DNA of 64,000 nucleotides, taken from Diploscapter coronatus (lineage: Eukaryota; Nematoda; Chromadorea; Rhabditida; Rhabditidae). Below the pieces are notes generated by a model. That model saw only the letters and a list, made by a program, of their open reading frames with translations, did no database searches and was not told the origin of the DNA. The number at the start of each line of letters is the position of its first letter. The stretch's first letter is position 1. A program made the translations under genes and the position numbers. The stretch lies in the NCBI GenBank assembly GCA_964036155.1, contig OZ038423.1, positions 17,251,249 through 17,315,248 of the forward strand. Reading direction: 5' to 3'. This document shows positions 50,386 through 63,730 of this stretch, piece after piece.

Positions 50386-50657
50386 ATAACTAATAATCTG
50401 ATCCTAAGACTAAAAATCAACAAATTCTCTACCATCATGTACAGCAGTAAGTCTGATTTACCGGCAATGAATATCTCGCCTTTTCTATTATACTTAAATT
50501 AAATTAATTTTTAAAATAAATCTCTGAACTATTGTTGTATAGACACGTTTTGTATGTTCGTTCAAAGTGAACTCTTGTTATAAACGTTTCAAATTTGTGC
50601 TGTTTGAGTTTTCAATAACATGGAAGTGTAAATAGCTTCCAAAAATCTTGTACCTAA

Positions 50658-53600
50658 TCATGCAGATGATGCTGATAATGGAGAGAGCGAGTCGAGTGTC
50701 TGTTGCAGAGCATCGACAGTTCGAATGGGAAGGAGACATTCATGTCCCTGGCAAATCTGCACGAAGGGCAGTGACTGGCTGTTGTCTGTCAGGGACCTTA
50801 GTTCAGCAGAACATCCCATTAGCCATTCATCTGCATATTTTTTTTAAATGTTAACTTCATAACTTTAAATATTTGATTTTCAAATAATGTGGCTCTTGGC
50901 GCACTTTATCCTGAATTTATTGAACGTTCTGGCTTTTTGCATTATTAGAAGTCAGTTTCGTAATATGCGAGTAAGTAGATGTATGGATAGCCTATGCTCA
51001 AGCTAATAAAGCACAAATTAGATTTAACAGCACTGTCTAAAAATACGTGTAATTTTCATTTTAATAATTCTCAAGTGTGCCAACTTTCCAAATATAGTTG
51101 TTTTTTCTTTTCTATCAGTCACATCAATTTGCATGTGACATTCCTATCGAACGTTTTGTTTATGCAATAATTAGTTTTTAAGTTCGAAATTAGAATAAAA
51201 GAAACAAGCTAACATACCATTCGGATCAGCGACAAGAAGAGCTGTGTTGGTCATGCAGTAGCTGTTCGCCATTTCTTGCATTTCCTTGACCAACTGATCA
51301 TTTCTGCTTCCCACAATCGTTATCTGAAGCAGCTATTTTAAATTTTCACAATCATAATTTCACCTTTCGAGTTCCTTCATCGAATATTTTGTAGGCTAGC
51401 AGCAACTTTGGGATCGCATGAGGACTACTAAAAATTGAACTTTAAGGAAAAATTAATTAGGGATTTCACAGCTATGCCTCAATTTGGATAATTTTTGAAA
51501 ATATTTCTTTTAGTCGAATCGATCTCTACATCACTCAGTCACGTTCATTAACGAAGGCTTGCCACGCCTTCTTCCCTCCCAAGATATGTGTACTGCAAAG
51601 AAATATTCTAAACATTTCCAACGGCGTAGCATCCTTCTCCTTTTGTTTGGCTTATTTTCCTAGGAGGGGGAAATCCCTCTCGCTTATATTGAAGCATGGG
51701 GGCATAATATATCTTTATCGCGTGAAAAAAGAGGAGAGTAAAAATGGCAACTAAAAGGCACTTAATATAGAAGTATTGTATTTTGGAAATAGTAGGGCGC
51801 AGAATTGCACCGCCCATTATTTCTGAAATCATTTGAGATCTGCAAATGTTACACAGGCAGGGAGTCTTCGTTAATGGACATGACCGAGTGTACATACGAT
51901 TTCTTGAAATTGTAACTTTGTAAAATGAATGGAATGATCAGGGAAGAAGCGAGAACAATTTCACTCACTCGGCAATTTTTCGATTGAGAGCAGTGAATGC
52001 GGTCCTGACAAAAGTCTTCATTTGTTCGTCCAGCAGTAAATCAGCTAAGCGACTGCAATTCGACAATCCAACCGAGGTTGCACAGGGCTCCGCTCCATCA
52101 TACTCTCAACGATCCATCATTAATTCATTTTCAGTCAAAATTTGTCTAACTACTCAACGAATAATTGACATAAAACGTTTCTTTTGGAAAATATCGAATT
52201 AATCAAAAACAAGTATCTGAGGTTTCTACCTTCAATCATTCTTGGCAATTTTCCATCGCCTTTTTCATTGATGAAGTAGCCACGATTCGTCTCGGAATGC
52301 CAGAATTTGTCATTCTGAAAACATTAAAGGTAAAAAACAGGTTGAAAAATCCAAATACCATTTCCTTCTGCACGCGGAGGGCTCTCTTCAGATATTTGAC
52401 GTCCTGGGAAACGACGAACAGGTCGATAAGTCCCTGGACAATGAAGGCATAGTCACTGGCGAAGGCACGGATTGGATGTGAGCTGAAAGTACGAATAATT
52501 TACTTTAGGAGAATCAGATATCGTCAAGTGAGGTTATTTCAATAAAGAGAACAAGAAAATAACTGGAGAAAGGAGATGGTCATCCTATAAGATTTGTTAA
52601 ACTAGGTTTTCGAAGTCATAATTCGAAGAACAGACCCATTAGTGATCGCGTCGTGTTCATCGACATAGGCCACTCGCAAATAGCCACTCGAGTCCTTCAA
52701 ATGTTTCTCCACGAACTCTGCACATTCCTCTGCCTTTTGCAGCAGTGAAGCATCTTTCAAGGCGCTTGATGCCTGAATATTCCATTTTAACTCAACAACT
52801 AAAAGTTTGATTCCTTTTTCAAACCTTCGCTAATCCACTAATCGCCTTTCCCTGCCAGGCAGCCACGATCTTCGAATCCAAATGAGGTCTAGGGCGAACA
52901 TCTCGGATTGATTTCAACTTCTTCTGAAATATTACATCTTCGCTAATTTTGACAATTCAAGTCCTACCAGAGATTCATCGATTTTGTCCTTCAGAATCGC
53001 CTCATCGACACCGAATTCCTCAGCGATCTTTTCGTATTCAGCCACGATGCGCAGCACATTCTTGTCGAGCAAATGGCCCTGTGGATCCTTCGACGGAGAA
53101 ACGTTCCCGTTGTCCTTCACATCGAACAGCTGCACGAATGCGTCGGAAACCAGTTTGCCATTCGGAAATTTCTGGTCGAACAGGGCTTCGACTATCTGAA
53201 TGAATCAGTAAAATAAAATTCAGATAAAGTTTCATAATTGAAATCTTGAAAAAAATGCGAAAAATGTAAGAATGAAAATCAAAATTGAATTTCGCCAAAG
53301 TAGGAATTGAAACTTCGAAGGACAATTAATTGGTCGTTTTGAAATTTTTTACCTCCTTCTTCTCCCAGACATAAAATGCTCCTTCGAGTTTTTCATTCCC
53401 ATGCGATCCAAGAGAATCGGCATCTTCTGCTGCATAGAAACCGCCTTCCTGCAAAAGTAGCTTGTTGCTTTTTGAAACTTTTATCCTCTTCCCTACCCTA
53501 TGTCTCAATTGGTTGATCATGTAGTCAGCAATTTCTCTGACGATTTGCTTCATTCTCCCCTTGGTGAGCAGACAGAAATCGGCATAGATGCAGAGCAGTT

Positions 53601-55591
53601 GGGACTGATCATAGAGCATCTTCTCGAAATGAGGCACATGCCACTCACCATCCACTGAGTAGCGATGAAAGCCCTTAGCAGGAAAAAATAGAAGATGTTG
53701 TAAAAGAGTATAAAGGTTTTTTTTAACTTTTATCACAAAATTGATAAATTTTTCAGAATAATTTAATAAAATACACGATAAAAACTCACCCCTCCAACAT
53801 GATCCCTGATTCCCCCATCAGCCATTCTCCCCAAGGTTCTCTGCAGCATTTTCACCGAATCTTCAGAACGAGCTCGAATCTCTTCAGAATTCGATCTAGC
53901 CTCGAACATCCACAGGAATTCGAGAAATTCTAAGTCGACTGAAAAAGTGACCATTATAAATAAGAAAAACACACATCATTTCATCTAGTTCTATCACAAT
54001 TTCTACAAAAATAGTGTTATAGACCAGAAATTTGAAGAACGAGCATTTTTCATAGTAATTTTGTAAGCTTCGAAGTAGGAATATGCGGAATTCCAAATCC
54101 AAGCTCAGAAAACTTTCAATTACGAGTGCAAATTTTTGAAGGGGGGAAAATCCAGCATACCCCTTAATTAGAAAATAATTTGGTTTTTCGGAAGAATGAA
54201 AAATCAAATATACCAGTTTTGGGAAATTTAGGAGCAGAGCCGAATCCTCCATGAAGTGGGTCGAACCGAGAAGAAAGGAATTTGTAGAGTTTGTGAGTTA
54301 TTTGACTGGCTGATGCAGATGAACTAGCATCCGTTTCTCCGCTATCGCCTGAATTTCACTTACTTACTTTCATTCATGTTTTTTTTTCGATACCTTTCGA
54401 AATAATTTGCAGAATGTGCTGTCCTTGTTCTGTAATTTTGTCTGCAGATTCATTCCACTGAAAACTAACGAGATTACTTTCCTCAAATTAAACAAGTTTT
54501 TTTTTCAAATGAAGTGCAAAATTCAGAAAAAATACCTGTTTGGAAATGAGCTTCAAAATGGTCTTGAATCCAGTGAATCCACGTCGATCGTCAGGAGGGA
54601 AGTAAGTTCCTCCCATAATTGGTTCGAGTGTGGGCGTGAGAAAGACGGACAGAGGCCAGCCTCCGTGGCCCATCAGAGCCACCACAAAGTCCATGTACAG
54701 CTTGTCCACGTCAGGACGTTCTTCTCTATCCACCTAAAATATTCATTTGTTTATCTGCCGAATGTAAAATCTATTTTCATATAGCTGTAAATTTTCAGAT
54801 AGTTTTTCTAGAAAAGTTGATTTCCTCTAAATTTATAGCAACGTATTTAGTTTAGACAAAAATTATAACCTTGATAGACACAAAGTGTTCATTGAGGTAT
54901 TGCGCGATTTCATCGTTCTCGAACGACTCCTTCTCCATCACATGGCACCAATGACAAGTCGAATAGCCAACTGAGAATAGAAAATAAGGATGTCAGAGAT
55001 AGTTTAGAACCTACTCGACAAGAAGATGGGTCGCTTCGTCTGTTGTGCCTTGTTGAAAGCTTCTTCGCCCCATGCGTACCTGAGAATTGCATTTCCTTAA
55101 AATGGCACGCACATAAGTGCTTTTTTAAATTTAAGACGCAATTTGATCATTAATCGTTTGCTTTCTATTAAAATTCACCAAGGTGATCTAGAAAATATAT
55201 AAAATGATAGGTTCGAGTGTGAATAATATTAAGATGAAAAATCTCATCGAATAGGTCATTTCAAGCATAGGCTCGCTATTAAGAGTTATCTTTACACTAC
55301 ACTTGATGAACTTAGGATTTATGAATGATAAAATTGACATTTTGTTTATAAAAGAGCGGAATAGTTTAAGCGAAGTAAGTATACCAATCGACAGGATTGT
55401 GAGCGTGCTGCAGAAGGTAGGGCGATCGCTCGTTTGCCAGACGATTCGCAGGTCGATTAGAACTCATCGCGAATCGTTGTAGCTTCCACAAACTGAAAAA
55501 TGCAACAAAATGAATGAAACGAACCTATTCTGTCTCACCTAGAAGAATTGAAACTGCGACTTATGCTAGTGAAGAACTGGAATGACTGCAT
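50658..55591 (-). CDS. SPATA20/DUF255 thioredoxin-fold protein
   Basis: Nineteen exons in matching phase encode about 750 residues. The N-terminus ([18 protein letters not shown]) is Ser/Arg/Phe-rich and lacks acidic residues, like a mitochondrial targeting peptide. Then come [40 protein letters not shown] (the CxxC of the thioredoxin-like domain), [34 protein letters not shown] and [16 protein letters not shown], all hallmarks of the YyaL/SPATA20 family. A barrel-type helical region with [20 protein letters not shown] and [12 protein letters not shown] follows. Exons from 5': 55591-55539, 55492-55385, 55079-55015, 54970-54870, 54733-54536, 54457-54394, 54348-54214, 53938-53790, 53673-53497, 53448-53353, 53195-52968, 52923-52825, 52772-52636, 52482-52359, 52314-52230, 52104-51969, 51427-51364, 51323-51218, 50785-50658. 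The biochemical role of the family is poorly known; mammalian SPATA20 is linked to spermatogenesis. The gene ends 270 bp from the convergent exchanger gene. Confidence 0.93.
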
Positions 55592-57782
55592 TCACGGCCA
55601 AAACATTTCAAATCGACTCTTCAGCTGCGGGCAAATAGGGATAGGGAAAGCGATTTCTGCAAAACGAAGGCAGATAAACGAAGGAAAAGAGGAGTGTTAT
55701 TTCATAGACACTCATAAAAGTAATTGAAGACGCCATTTTTAACCTAATTTTAGATTTAATCTACTTTTCGAAGCTGATCTTCAACTTTATAAAATGCAGA
55801 ATTCTGAGACTATTCAAAAGTATTTGGGAGCGCTATTATGCTAGCAAATGGGCAAAATTCTTGATGGTAACTGAATTAAAAATTCTCACAAATCTAATTC
55901 TGAAAGAGGATTTTTATCATTTTGATCAATGAATTTCAAAAATAAATTTTTTAAAATATGAATCCCGACTTTCAAATCATAAAAATCGAGCTACTTTATC
56001 GAGAATTTTGATTCTGGATATCTGAAATAGTTCCAAAATTTAGTTTGTAAAGATCTTTAGATGATTTCAAATTTTAAAATAAAACAAATTCAGTTGTAAA
56101 TAAACGTCTTTGATTTACAAAAAAAAATATAATAAATCATGTGCATAAAAGTTGATATGATCGATACTAGAAAAAGAGTTGTACGGTGCTTCGACCTGCC
56201 CGGTACGATTTATTTTCGAAATAGCGACTTAACTTTTTGTTTCTATTATCTTTTAAGATATCCTCCGCTGAGAAATTTAAACAAACTAGTAAAATAGCCG
56301 ATTTTCGAGGTGCTTCACCGGACGAAGGAAATAGAAAGTAAAACGGCAACCTGCATTTGACGTAATGACGAAACGCTTTCTTGTGTATTTGACGAAACAC
56401 GATAGAAATTGATAGCAACTTGGAAAAGTAGCATATAGCCGTGCAGTCACCAGAAGAAATAGTGCGGGAAAAAGTCCTACCAGACCCTACCCTACCCTTA
56501 CTCTATGCTATCTCCCTCATGAATGCGTGTCACTAATTCAAGTTGCCATCAATTTCGTCAAATACTAAAAAACGTTTCGTCGTTTCACGTTACGCCATTT
56601 ACAAACTGCCGCTCCGGATGCATTCAATGTCCAAAGATATTTTTTCAATCTACTGAGAATGATAAATTGATTTAAAATGAAGATCAAGCAAATCTGCCAG
56701 ATTCTTGATACTTATTCACTTCAAAGGATTGACTATGTCGAAAGAACATTGCTCTTCCGGATGTCATTTTTTATAAGTGCATGTGGACGAAGTTCGAAGA
56801 CTATGCACTTTACACTGTAGGCCCATAAAATTGCGCATTTTCGATTAATTGTCATTCCCGTATTTTATTATGTTCTACTTTGGTATCTGCTCGTCGGTTT
56901 GATTGTGTCGCTGCCTTTGATATCTTTTAATTTTCATTTTCTCGTCTTGTTACGCACTTTCCTGCCCATATTCAGTTTTAGAGACAAGATCCTTTTCAGC
57001 ATTTCTGCTTGCGATAAGACAAGCATTCTCTTTCTTCTGCAATTCGTAGATTAGTTCAACCTGTCCGAAATGGAGCACTCAACAAGAATGTGAAAATATC
57101 CGGGTGGAAAATGACAAGTGAAGATTAGTTTCGATTGAATTACAAATTACTCTAATCACTTCCGTTATCATAGCATCGATGAATGTCATCAGATGATTAG
57201 AGCATCGACTTTCAGGTGTTGCTAATAATTACTCCGAGTTTTTCATTATATCTCAAGATATGCTACTAGGTTAACGACTTTTTGAATGCAGACAGAATAA
57301 TATTTAACCAGGAACTAGACATCCAATACTTAGCATATTCCTAATAAAAATTAGCCATAAATAGTCTAAATTTAGAATATCACTCACTATGTGATAAATC
57401 AAAGAATATTCGTTGTCGTTCATCAGAATGTTGAACCTTCGCCTTTGAAATGAAGCAATGATATATGCAAGTTGTAAATGAACAGAATGTCCAGTAAAGC
57501 AATGCGTACTTTAGTCTTGTCCATCGCCAATTCACAATTCCACGTTTCTCTTCGTCTTTTTGCATGGCAAAATATATTTCCTTATCGTTTCCTATCTCGA
57601 TTTGTGTGCAATTTTCCATTGAAGCACGTGATAAGAGCTCCGAGGATCTATAAATTGGCTAGTTCTGTCCAGTTCATCAAGCACTTCAGCGCTTCCAACC
57701 TATACGCAACTCTATTATTATTCACTCTATTAGTTTTACTTACAGTAGAATATTTAGGTAAAAACTGCTTATTATATTGGAA
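55592..57782. other. spacer between divergent SPATA20-like and ML genes
   Basis: This 2.2-kb stretch separates the start of the minus-strand SPATA20-like gene from the start of the plus-strand ML gene, so it should contain both promoters. An open frame at 57478-57798 overlaps the ML start in another frame and lacks support. No other gene was found. Confidence 0.5.
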
Positions 57783-59106
57783 ATGTTGCGACAATTGATC
57801 ATTGCTAGTGGACTCGTTGCTTTTGCCAGTGCTGCCTGCAGTCAAATTCCTAACAATACAGACAAAGCCATGCATTGGTGGTAAGGGTTTACAAAAAAAG
57901 ATTGCATATCAAAATTGATTGTAATGAACTGGACTCTGAAACAGTATCTTATCGTACTAAAACCAATGCAATTTTTGTCGAACAATTTATCGTACATTAG
58001 GCAGTGTGACAGCGGTGCATCTGCAACATTTTACAATGCTACTCCATACGACCAAACAGGCAATAACTATGAGTATCCGATTCATCTGTCGAAGCCAATT
58101 GTCGTGAAGACGGATTTGGATAATCACGGACATGTCTATTCTGATCCGAACTTGCTGTCGACAGTCAACCTTTGGTCTTGGAGCGATCAATGTACCTGGT
58201 CGTCTGTGCCCACTTTGGGATTGCTCAAGAACCTCAATGCATGCGAGAACGGTGTGCCTTGTCCGGTTAAGACTGGCAGACAAATTCTCCCGGTCACACT
58301 TGATTTCACAAAGTACAATGTAAGTTTACAAGGAAGTTCCCCCGCATAAGAACTCGCAGATCTTTGATGAAACTTTCCAAGTAAGCTTTTTCAACGACAG
58401 GGGTTACGATGAAAACATACGAGTCGACAAAATAGGGACCTGGAGCCAGGAAACTTTTAGCCACTTTCCACTCGTGTTTTGTGCAAGTAATGAGCAAATT
58501 CGCTTGTCAAACATATATATATATATGCTAAATTTGCAATTTCACAAGCAAAGTGGAGAAAATAGGATTATCCTCACTTTTTCCCTCCAGGTCCCTATTT
58601 TGCACTTTTTAACATCATCATTGTGATCGCCGTCATCGAAAACCCTCGTATGGAAGGTCCCGTCAAAATCTGTGAGTTTCAATGTGGGAACACCTGTTAG
58701 AATTGATCTTCGGGGCTGCGAGAACTTTGTCCCAAGGATTTAAAATGGGCATATTTGTATCTAAAATGACTACTTTTGTCCCAAATGCTATTTCATCTCT
58801 CTTTCTCTGGCCTTCGCTAATTTCCTTTCTCTTGCTTAGGGACTAAAGTACTTGCAGCCCTGGTCTTTTCACTTTACTCTTTATTTTTGTTCTCCTTGAA
58901 CTAATTTTTATGCAACATTTTACATTATCTTCTATATTTTCAGGCTATAATCAAAATGCTGAAGGATAATGAGCCTTATCAACTGGAGTACATCCTGAAT
59001 GATAAAACGTCTGGTGATAGTAGCTGTTTAATGTCGCAAGTAAATTTTTTAAATTATTTTCCAAAATCTATGCATATTAATTTAGGCTTGGGCGTACATT
59101 AGTTAA
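57783..59106 (+). CDS. secreted ML-domain (MD-2-related lipid recognition) protein, HEH-1-like
   Basis: Four exons, 57783-57880, 58001-58319, 58944-59039 and 59086-59106, give 177 residues. Residues 1-19 (MLRQLIIASGLVAFASAAC) are a signal peptide. The mature part reads as a worm ML/NPC2-like domain: WWQCDSGASATFYNATPYDQ, YEYPIHLSKPIVVKTDLDNH, NLWSWSDQCTWSSVPTLG, CENGVPCPVKTGRQILPVTL and PYQLEYILNDKTSGDSSC. Conserved cysteines flank the strands as in the family, and YNATP is an N-glycosylation site. ML proteins are small beta-sandwich lipid binders acting outside the cell or in endosomes. Intron 2 (58320-58943) is enlarged by a foldback element. The last splice is short and could alternatively read on a few codons in frame. 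Confidence 0.9.
58328..58705. repeat. foldback element in the ML gene intron
   Basis: CAAAATAGGGACCTGGAG near 58428 is inverted near 58588 (CTCCAGGTCCCTATTTTG). The outer arms pair loosely. The right half contains GCACTTTTTAACAT and GTGATCGCCGTCATCGAAAA, related to the 23283 and 45985 elements. A short TA run lies in the loop near 58515. Confidence 0.6.
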
Positions 59107-62100
59107 TGTATTATAGGCAAAGTGATGTAAATTCTCGAGATGATTTCATTTAATTACATAATATTTGCAAGTATTTGATTTGATTGAAAAATAAATATCT
59201 TTGAAAGATTATTTTGCATTAGTTTATGCATGTTTGTTTGCAATTACGTAATATTTTAGCACATTTGCATGACTCACTAAAATATGCTCTAGTCAAATGT
59301 AAGAGAATATCTCAACATTTGAGGATGATGAAATTCGATATGAGCATGTAGATTAATCCGCTATTCCTCTATAAAGCCTGGTCTAATTCCGAGTGAAACG
59401 CGTGGCAGAATTTTGTGAATGGTGGAAGGGTGAACTCATTTCTTGTGTTGTTTTGCCTATTTTTATTGCGTTTTAGAGAGCTTCTCGACTGGAAGCGGAA
59501 TGCAGTAGCAGTGCAGAGCTGGGGATGGAGAATCGATGAAAGAGAGTGGTCGGAGAGGGGGAGAGGATGTGAACGATGAAGGAGTGGAGAGTGGAGATGT
59601 GGAGGAGGCATTGCCTTTCTTGCGCAAAACATTCCCAGTCTGAGTCGTGAGCCGAGTCCGAATCCCAAGTGTCTTTCTTTCTTTTTCAAAATGCGAAATG
59701 AGATTTTCAGTAGATTGATTTGCGCCCCTCTGCCATTTGGAGTGGCCCCTCTGCTCATATCTTCTCGTCTCCACATCTGCGCATCCTATGTATATTTTCT
59801 AAAATCATTCAAATAAAGCGTGAAATTTCGATGTATGTCAAAAACGACTGTTCCGTTAACTTGTCTCCATGTAAAACCATAATAGTTTCAGTGCGTTGAG
59901 TTAATTTTATTTGCGAAGATCAATAGTAATTTGATATTTTTCGCATTCCCCGAAGAACAAGCCACCCTTTATGAATATCTTGAATAGATCCCGATAACTT
60001 TCAATGTTCCTATTTCTGTATCAGAGATTTATTCCATTGTGTGGAAGTCATGAGGTTTGATTTTCTAGTTGAATATGCACGTGCCGATATATCGTTAATC
60101 CTCTTGACGCTCGAACTACGCAAACCCCTTTCTTCTTATTCTTATTTTCCTGGCTCAAAATTCTCTTTATTATTCTCATCCATAGATATGTTTCAGCCAG
60201 AAAATTTATATAACATCTCTCAAATGTTTGCATGTTCTGTCTACTGGATGACCGAATTGGTCTGTCTACATTTCGTGTTTCATCATAACAGCTAATTGAA
60301 GAGGTAGAGCATGTGCTAGAGATTATGACTAACCGAGATCATAAATGATTCATTTGCATCATAATCCGTTAAATGGAATCTAATTGTTCCAGGATGAGTT
60401 TTCATTTTTTCCTGCATATTTTTGCAGCGAATTAATATCTATTATCACCCTTTCATGCTAATCCTATCAGCGCTTAATGGGATCTATTTGCGAATGAATT
60501 CTCAACGTCTTCAAGGTGTTTGGATGGATGTATGAGTCAGATTTTACGCGGAATACGCAAAATGTACTTTCTTAATTGTCGCATTATCAATTTACTTCAA
60601 ATAGCCAGTAGATAAGAAAAATTGACGAGATGGAATAGAATTCCGACTTCGAAAACTTTCATAGGGTTATTCCGATTCCGAAAATTTCGAGAAATTTTGG
60701 GCATAGGATTCCGAACACCCTTGGGCCCGTACTAATCCCCCTAACTTGATCTCAGGCTAACTAGTCTAGTTAACTCAATCTCCTCGGCATTTTGGGAGAG
60801 AGACAGAGTTATTCTGACCTGAGGTTAACTTTGCCTTAGGGAAGTTTAATGCGGGCCCTGGAGACTATGGTAGATTGCTAGTGAAAGAATATGCATTCAT
60901 TTATCAGTATCCCCGATTTGAAAATAATCTATTTTCCTTGTGCGTAGAACACATCAGTCGCATTACCTAATTTTCGAATGTTTGCAAATTGTTATCAGAA
61001 TTCCTCTCCTTAACTAATTCCGCGTTCCTAGTTCTAGGTTCTCAGTTCTGGGTTTGAGTAGAGTTGTTCTTACCACTTTTCTTCCATCTCCGTCTCCATT
61101 CTACACTCGATCCTTCCTTTTTTCTGCTATTGATCTCCATCCTTGTCTTGTCTCCACACTATCTCCATCCTCTCATCTACATCCCCATTCTCCGTCCTCA
61201 GTCTACAAGCCTAGGCTCTCCTCACAAATCGCTGCAGCTTCTCCTCCTTCCTTTCCTTCCCCTTATACTGCTTTGTTCCATGAGTCGCTCTCTCCATATC
61301 TGCCTTTCCTCCTTATTTTTTCATTCTCCGATTTCTCTCGAGTCAAAAATAGAGCCAATTAGATGGTGCTTTTTCGCAATAATTTTGTTTGTGTTGACAC
61401 TTGGAGAGTAGCTTGCCAGAAGCAGAACGCAGACGGGCAGATGAATTGTGGAGCTGCGAAATTGGAGAGAGGAGAAGGGAATTAGGATGCCTCAATTGAC
61501 TGATTGACTGTGAGATTACATTCACGCATTCGCAGATTAGCTCTTATCAGCTCGCTTTGGTTCACACCTCCATCGCTCAAAATGAGTCGTTGAGGCGTAA
61601 AAGTATGCTGCGTTTCATCGTTTTCCAAATACGTACTTTGAAATATTTTCCTCGCTTCCTATAACTCAACTCTACTTCAATTGAATTCTTTGACAAGTCG
61701 TCCTTCAATTTTCTGCTGGAAGTAACTCTTTTCAGTTGGTTTCACGGAATAACTTTGCCAAGTTGAATGCAGGTGTATGTTGTTTTTGTCCTGCTCATTT
61801 GCATGCAGCTGTGTGTTGTGAGTGTATGAGCATTTGGAGTTGTGGAGCAGAGCAGCATGGCAGTCATGCAGTCAGGTAGTCAGCATTCAGCAGTCGATAG
61901 GCCCTGCTCTGACTGACTGCCCGACTGCTTCTGCTTCGGCTTCTCAGTCTCATTTGATGGTCCCTCGGGCAGGCGCATCTTCCCTCCCCTCTCCCTTTCC
62001 TTCTCCTCGTCCCCTTTGCTCCCTTGCTTCTTTGCCTTCCCATCTCTCCCTTTGTTGTGTTTCACTTTGCACTTCAACATTCAACATTTCACTTTGCACA

Positions 62101-63730
62101 CTTCCAATTCACTCCATTTTATAGCCATTTGCAACATTATTGACTCGGAGTGTCGAATCATGCCGGAAGTCACTGATCACTTTATAGATCGTGCGCTTTC
62201 TATCGCGAAATATTTCACACTATCAACATGCATTAATTTTTCATGCTTCGTATTTTCGTTAGGCCTTACAAACTTCGAAAATCTGATTAATTATGTTCTC
62301 TGCCTCGCGGGGAACAGTGCCCGATTTGTTAGTCACTTTTATGTCTGATGTATACACCAAGAGTAATAGTGCTTGAACAATTCGGCAATTTTGCTATTTA
62401 AATTCATTGATTTCCAACAATATTCTTTTCATTAGTCAGAATATCTAAAGCACTATCATTCAGAATGAACTTCACAAAATCGCTTTTAGCTCGCAAAACT
62501 GATCTCGTAATATCTCTACTCTCGAAGCGATTGAGCCTATCGTCCTTCTCGCTGTTGTCAGTCTCAGCGTCTTGTGATAAGCCACGAAGATTTTTCGCTT
62601 CCAATATTTCTGTAAAACACTTCTCAAAGGTTCAAAACATCGCGCAAAAAATCAATGAAAATATCGAGAAAAAATTCTAGAAATCGAGAGAACAGTATAC
62701 TCTCCACTTATAGCTAATTAGTAGAATTAATTGAAGAGTTAATTGGCCAATTAAGATCTAAAAATTCGAGAAAACTGCGTGGAATTGCGAAAAATTAGGA
62801 AAATTGAGACCGTATCAGAGTGAATCGAAACAAGCGTCTGTTCATTTTTCGCTATAAAACTGCCACTTTTGATTTTGAAACTTGCATTCGTGTTTTTCGT
62901 GCTCGCTATTTCTATTTTTATTTTTTGTATTTTCCCACCGAATTGTGGATGATTTTCATGTTCAATCACTTTAACATCATCACCAGCTTGTTTTTCTCGA
63001 TTCTCAACCATTGCACATTGCATACTGTCGCATTCATTCATCTTGCCCCACTTCCTCTATTTCTTCTATTTTTCTGTTTCGAGTTACCCTGAATACCTCA
63101 ACATTTGGCATTCAGAATCATTGAGTATTCATCCAGCAGCAGAGCAGCATTTTGTTCCCCTGCTTCCCACGAACTGCCCGCTTCTCCTTCCCCTTCCTCT
63201 TCTCATTAAATGAGCCCTCCTCCATTCTATTCACATTCTCATGCAGTATCGCAGTATCTGAGTATTGCATTCTCAATCGCGACCATGCACCAATGAGTCC
63301 TGCACTCTTTTTGTGGAAACGACAAATTATGTGGCTTCTGCTTGGAGAGAAGAACACTGCAGAGGTATCAGGCTAGTGATGACGATTCTGGCGGCTATGA
63401 AATTACTGTGTGAATAGGAAGTGGCATAGTTTAGATGTACATTCACACTCGAAAATGACATCCCTTGCAGCTCTACAGCCCTGTATTTGCATGCAGAGGC
63501 GGCAGGCAGGTCTCTGGCCCCATCTCCTAGCTTTTCCTCAATATGCATCTTTTCCAATGCCTCGTTATCAGCTTGAGCCTCCCCCCTTTTATGTGCTGAG
63601 TAAGACCATCAATTTGTCATCGTATCGATACGCAACGCGTTGCCTAGCAAAAAAGTGCGAAACAAAAACGAGGCTGAACCGAAACTGGCTGTTGATTGCT
63701 GATTCTCTATAGCTGACCTGCATAAGAAGG
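59107..63730. other. gene-poor region with a MITE-like segment
   Basis: No gene could be supported. C/T-rich tracts near 61070-61330 and 61930-62060 create spurious frames. Minus-strand frames at 62404-62604 and 62751-63041 are hydrophilic (for example KDDRLNRFESRDITRSVLRA) and could be exons of a small unrecognised gene, but they could not be joined. A repeat lies at 60723-60858. Confidence 0.4.
60723..60858. repeat. MITE-like inverted repeat
   Basis: The left end GGGCCCGTACTAATCCCCCT and the complement of the right end, GGGCCCGCATTAAACTTCCC, match over most of 20 bp. Inner arms with TCAGGCTAAC and GTTAACCTCAGG also pair. About 136 bp, no coding capacity. Confidence 0.6.

Noticed and set aside
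57478..57798. 106-residue plus-strand frame with a hydrophobic C-terminus
   Set aside because: It overlaps the ML gene start in another frame. The ML start has a clear signal peptide and the right spacing.
59369..59776. Minus-strand frames of 135 and 103 residues
   Set aside because: They overlap in two frames, have repetitive Ser/Pro/His content and no splice partners.
62404..63041. Hydrophilic minus-strand frames that could be exons
   Set aside because: Composition is plausible but no phase-consistent join or homologue was found, so they are noted only under the intergenic entry.
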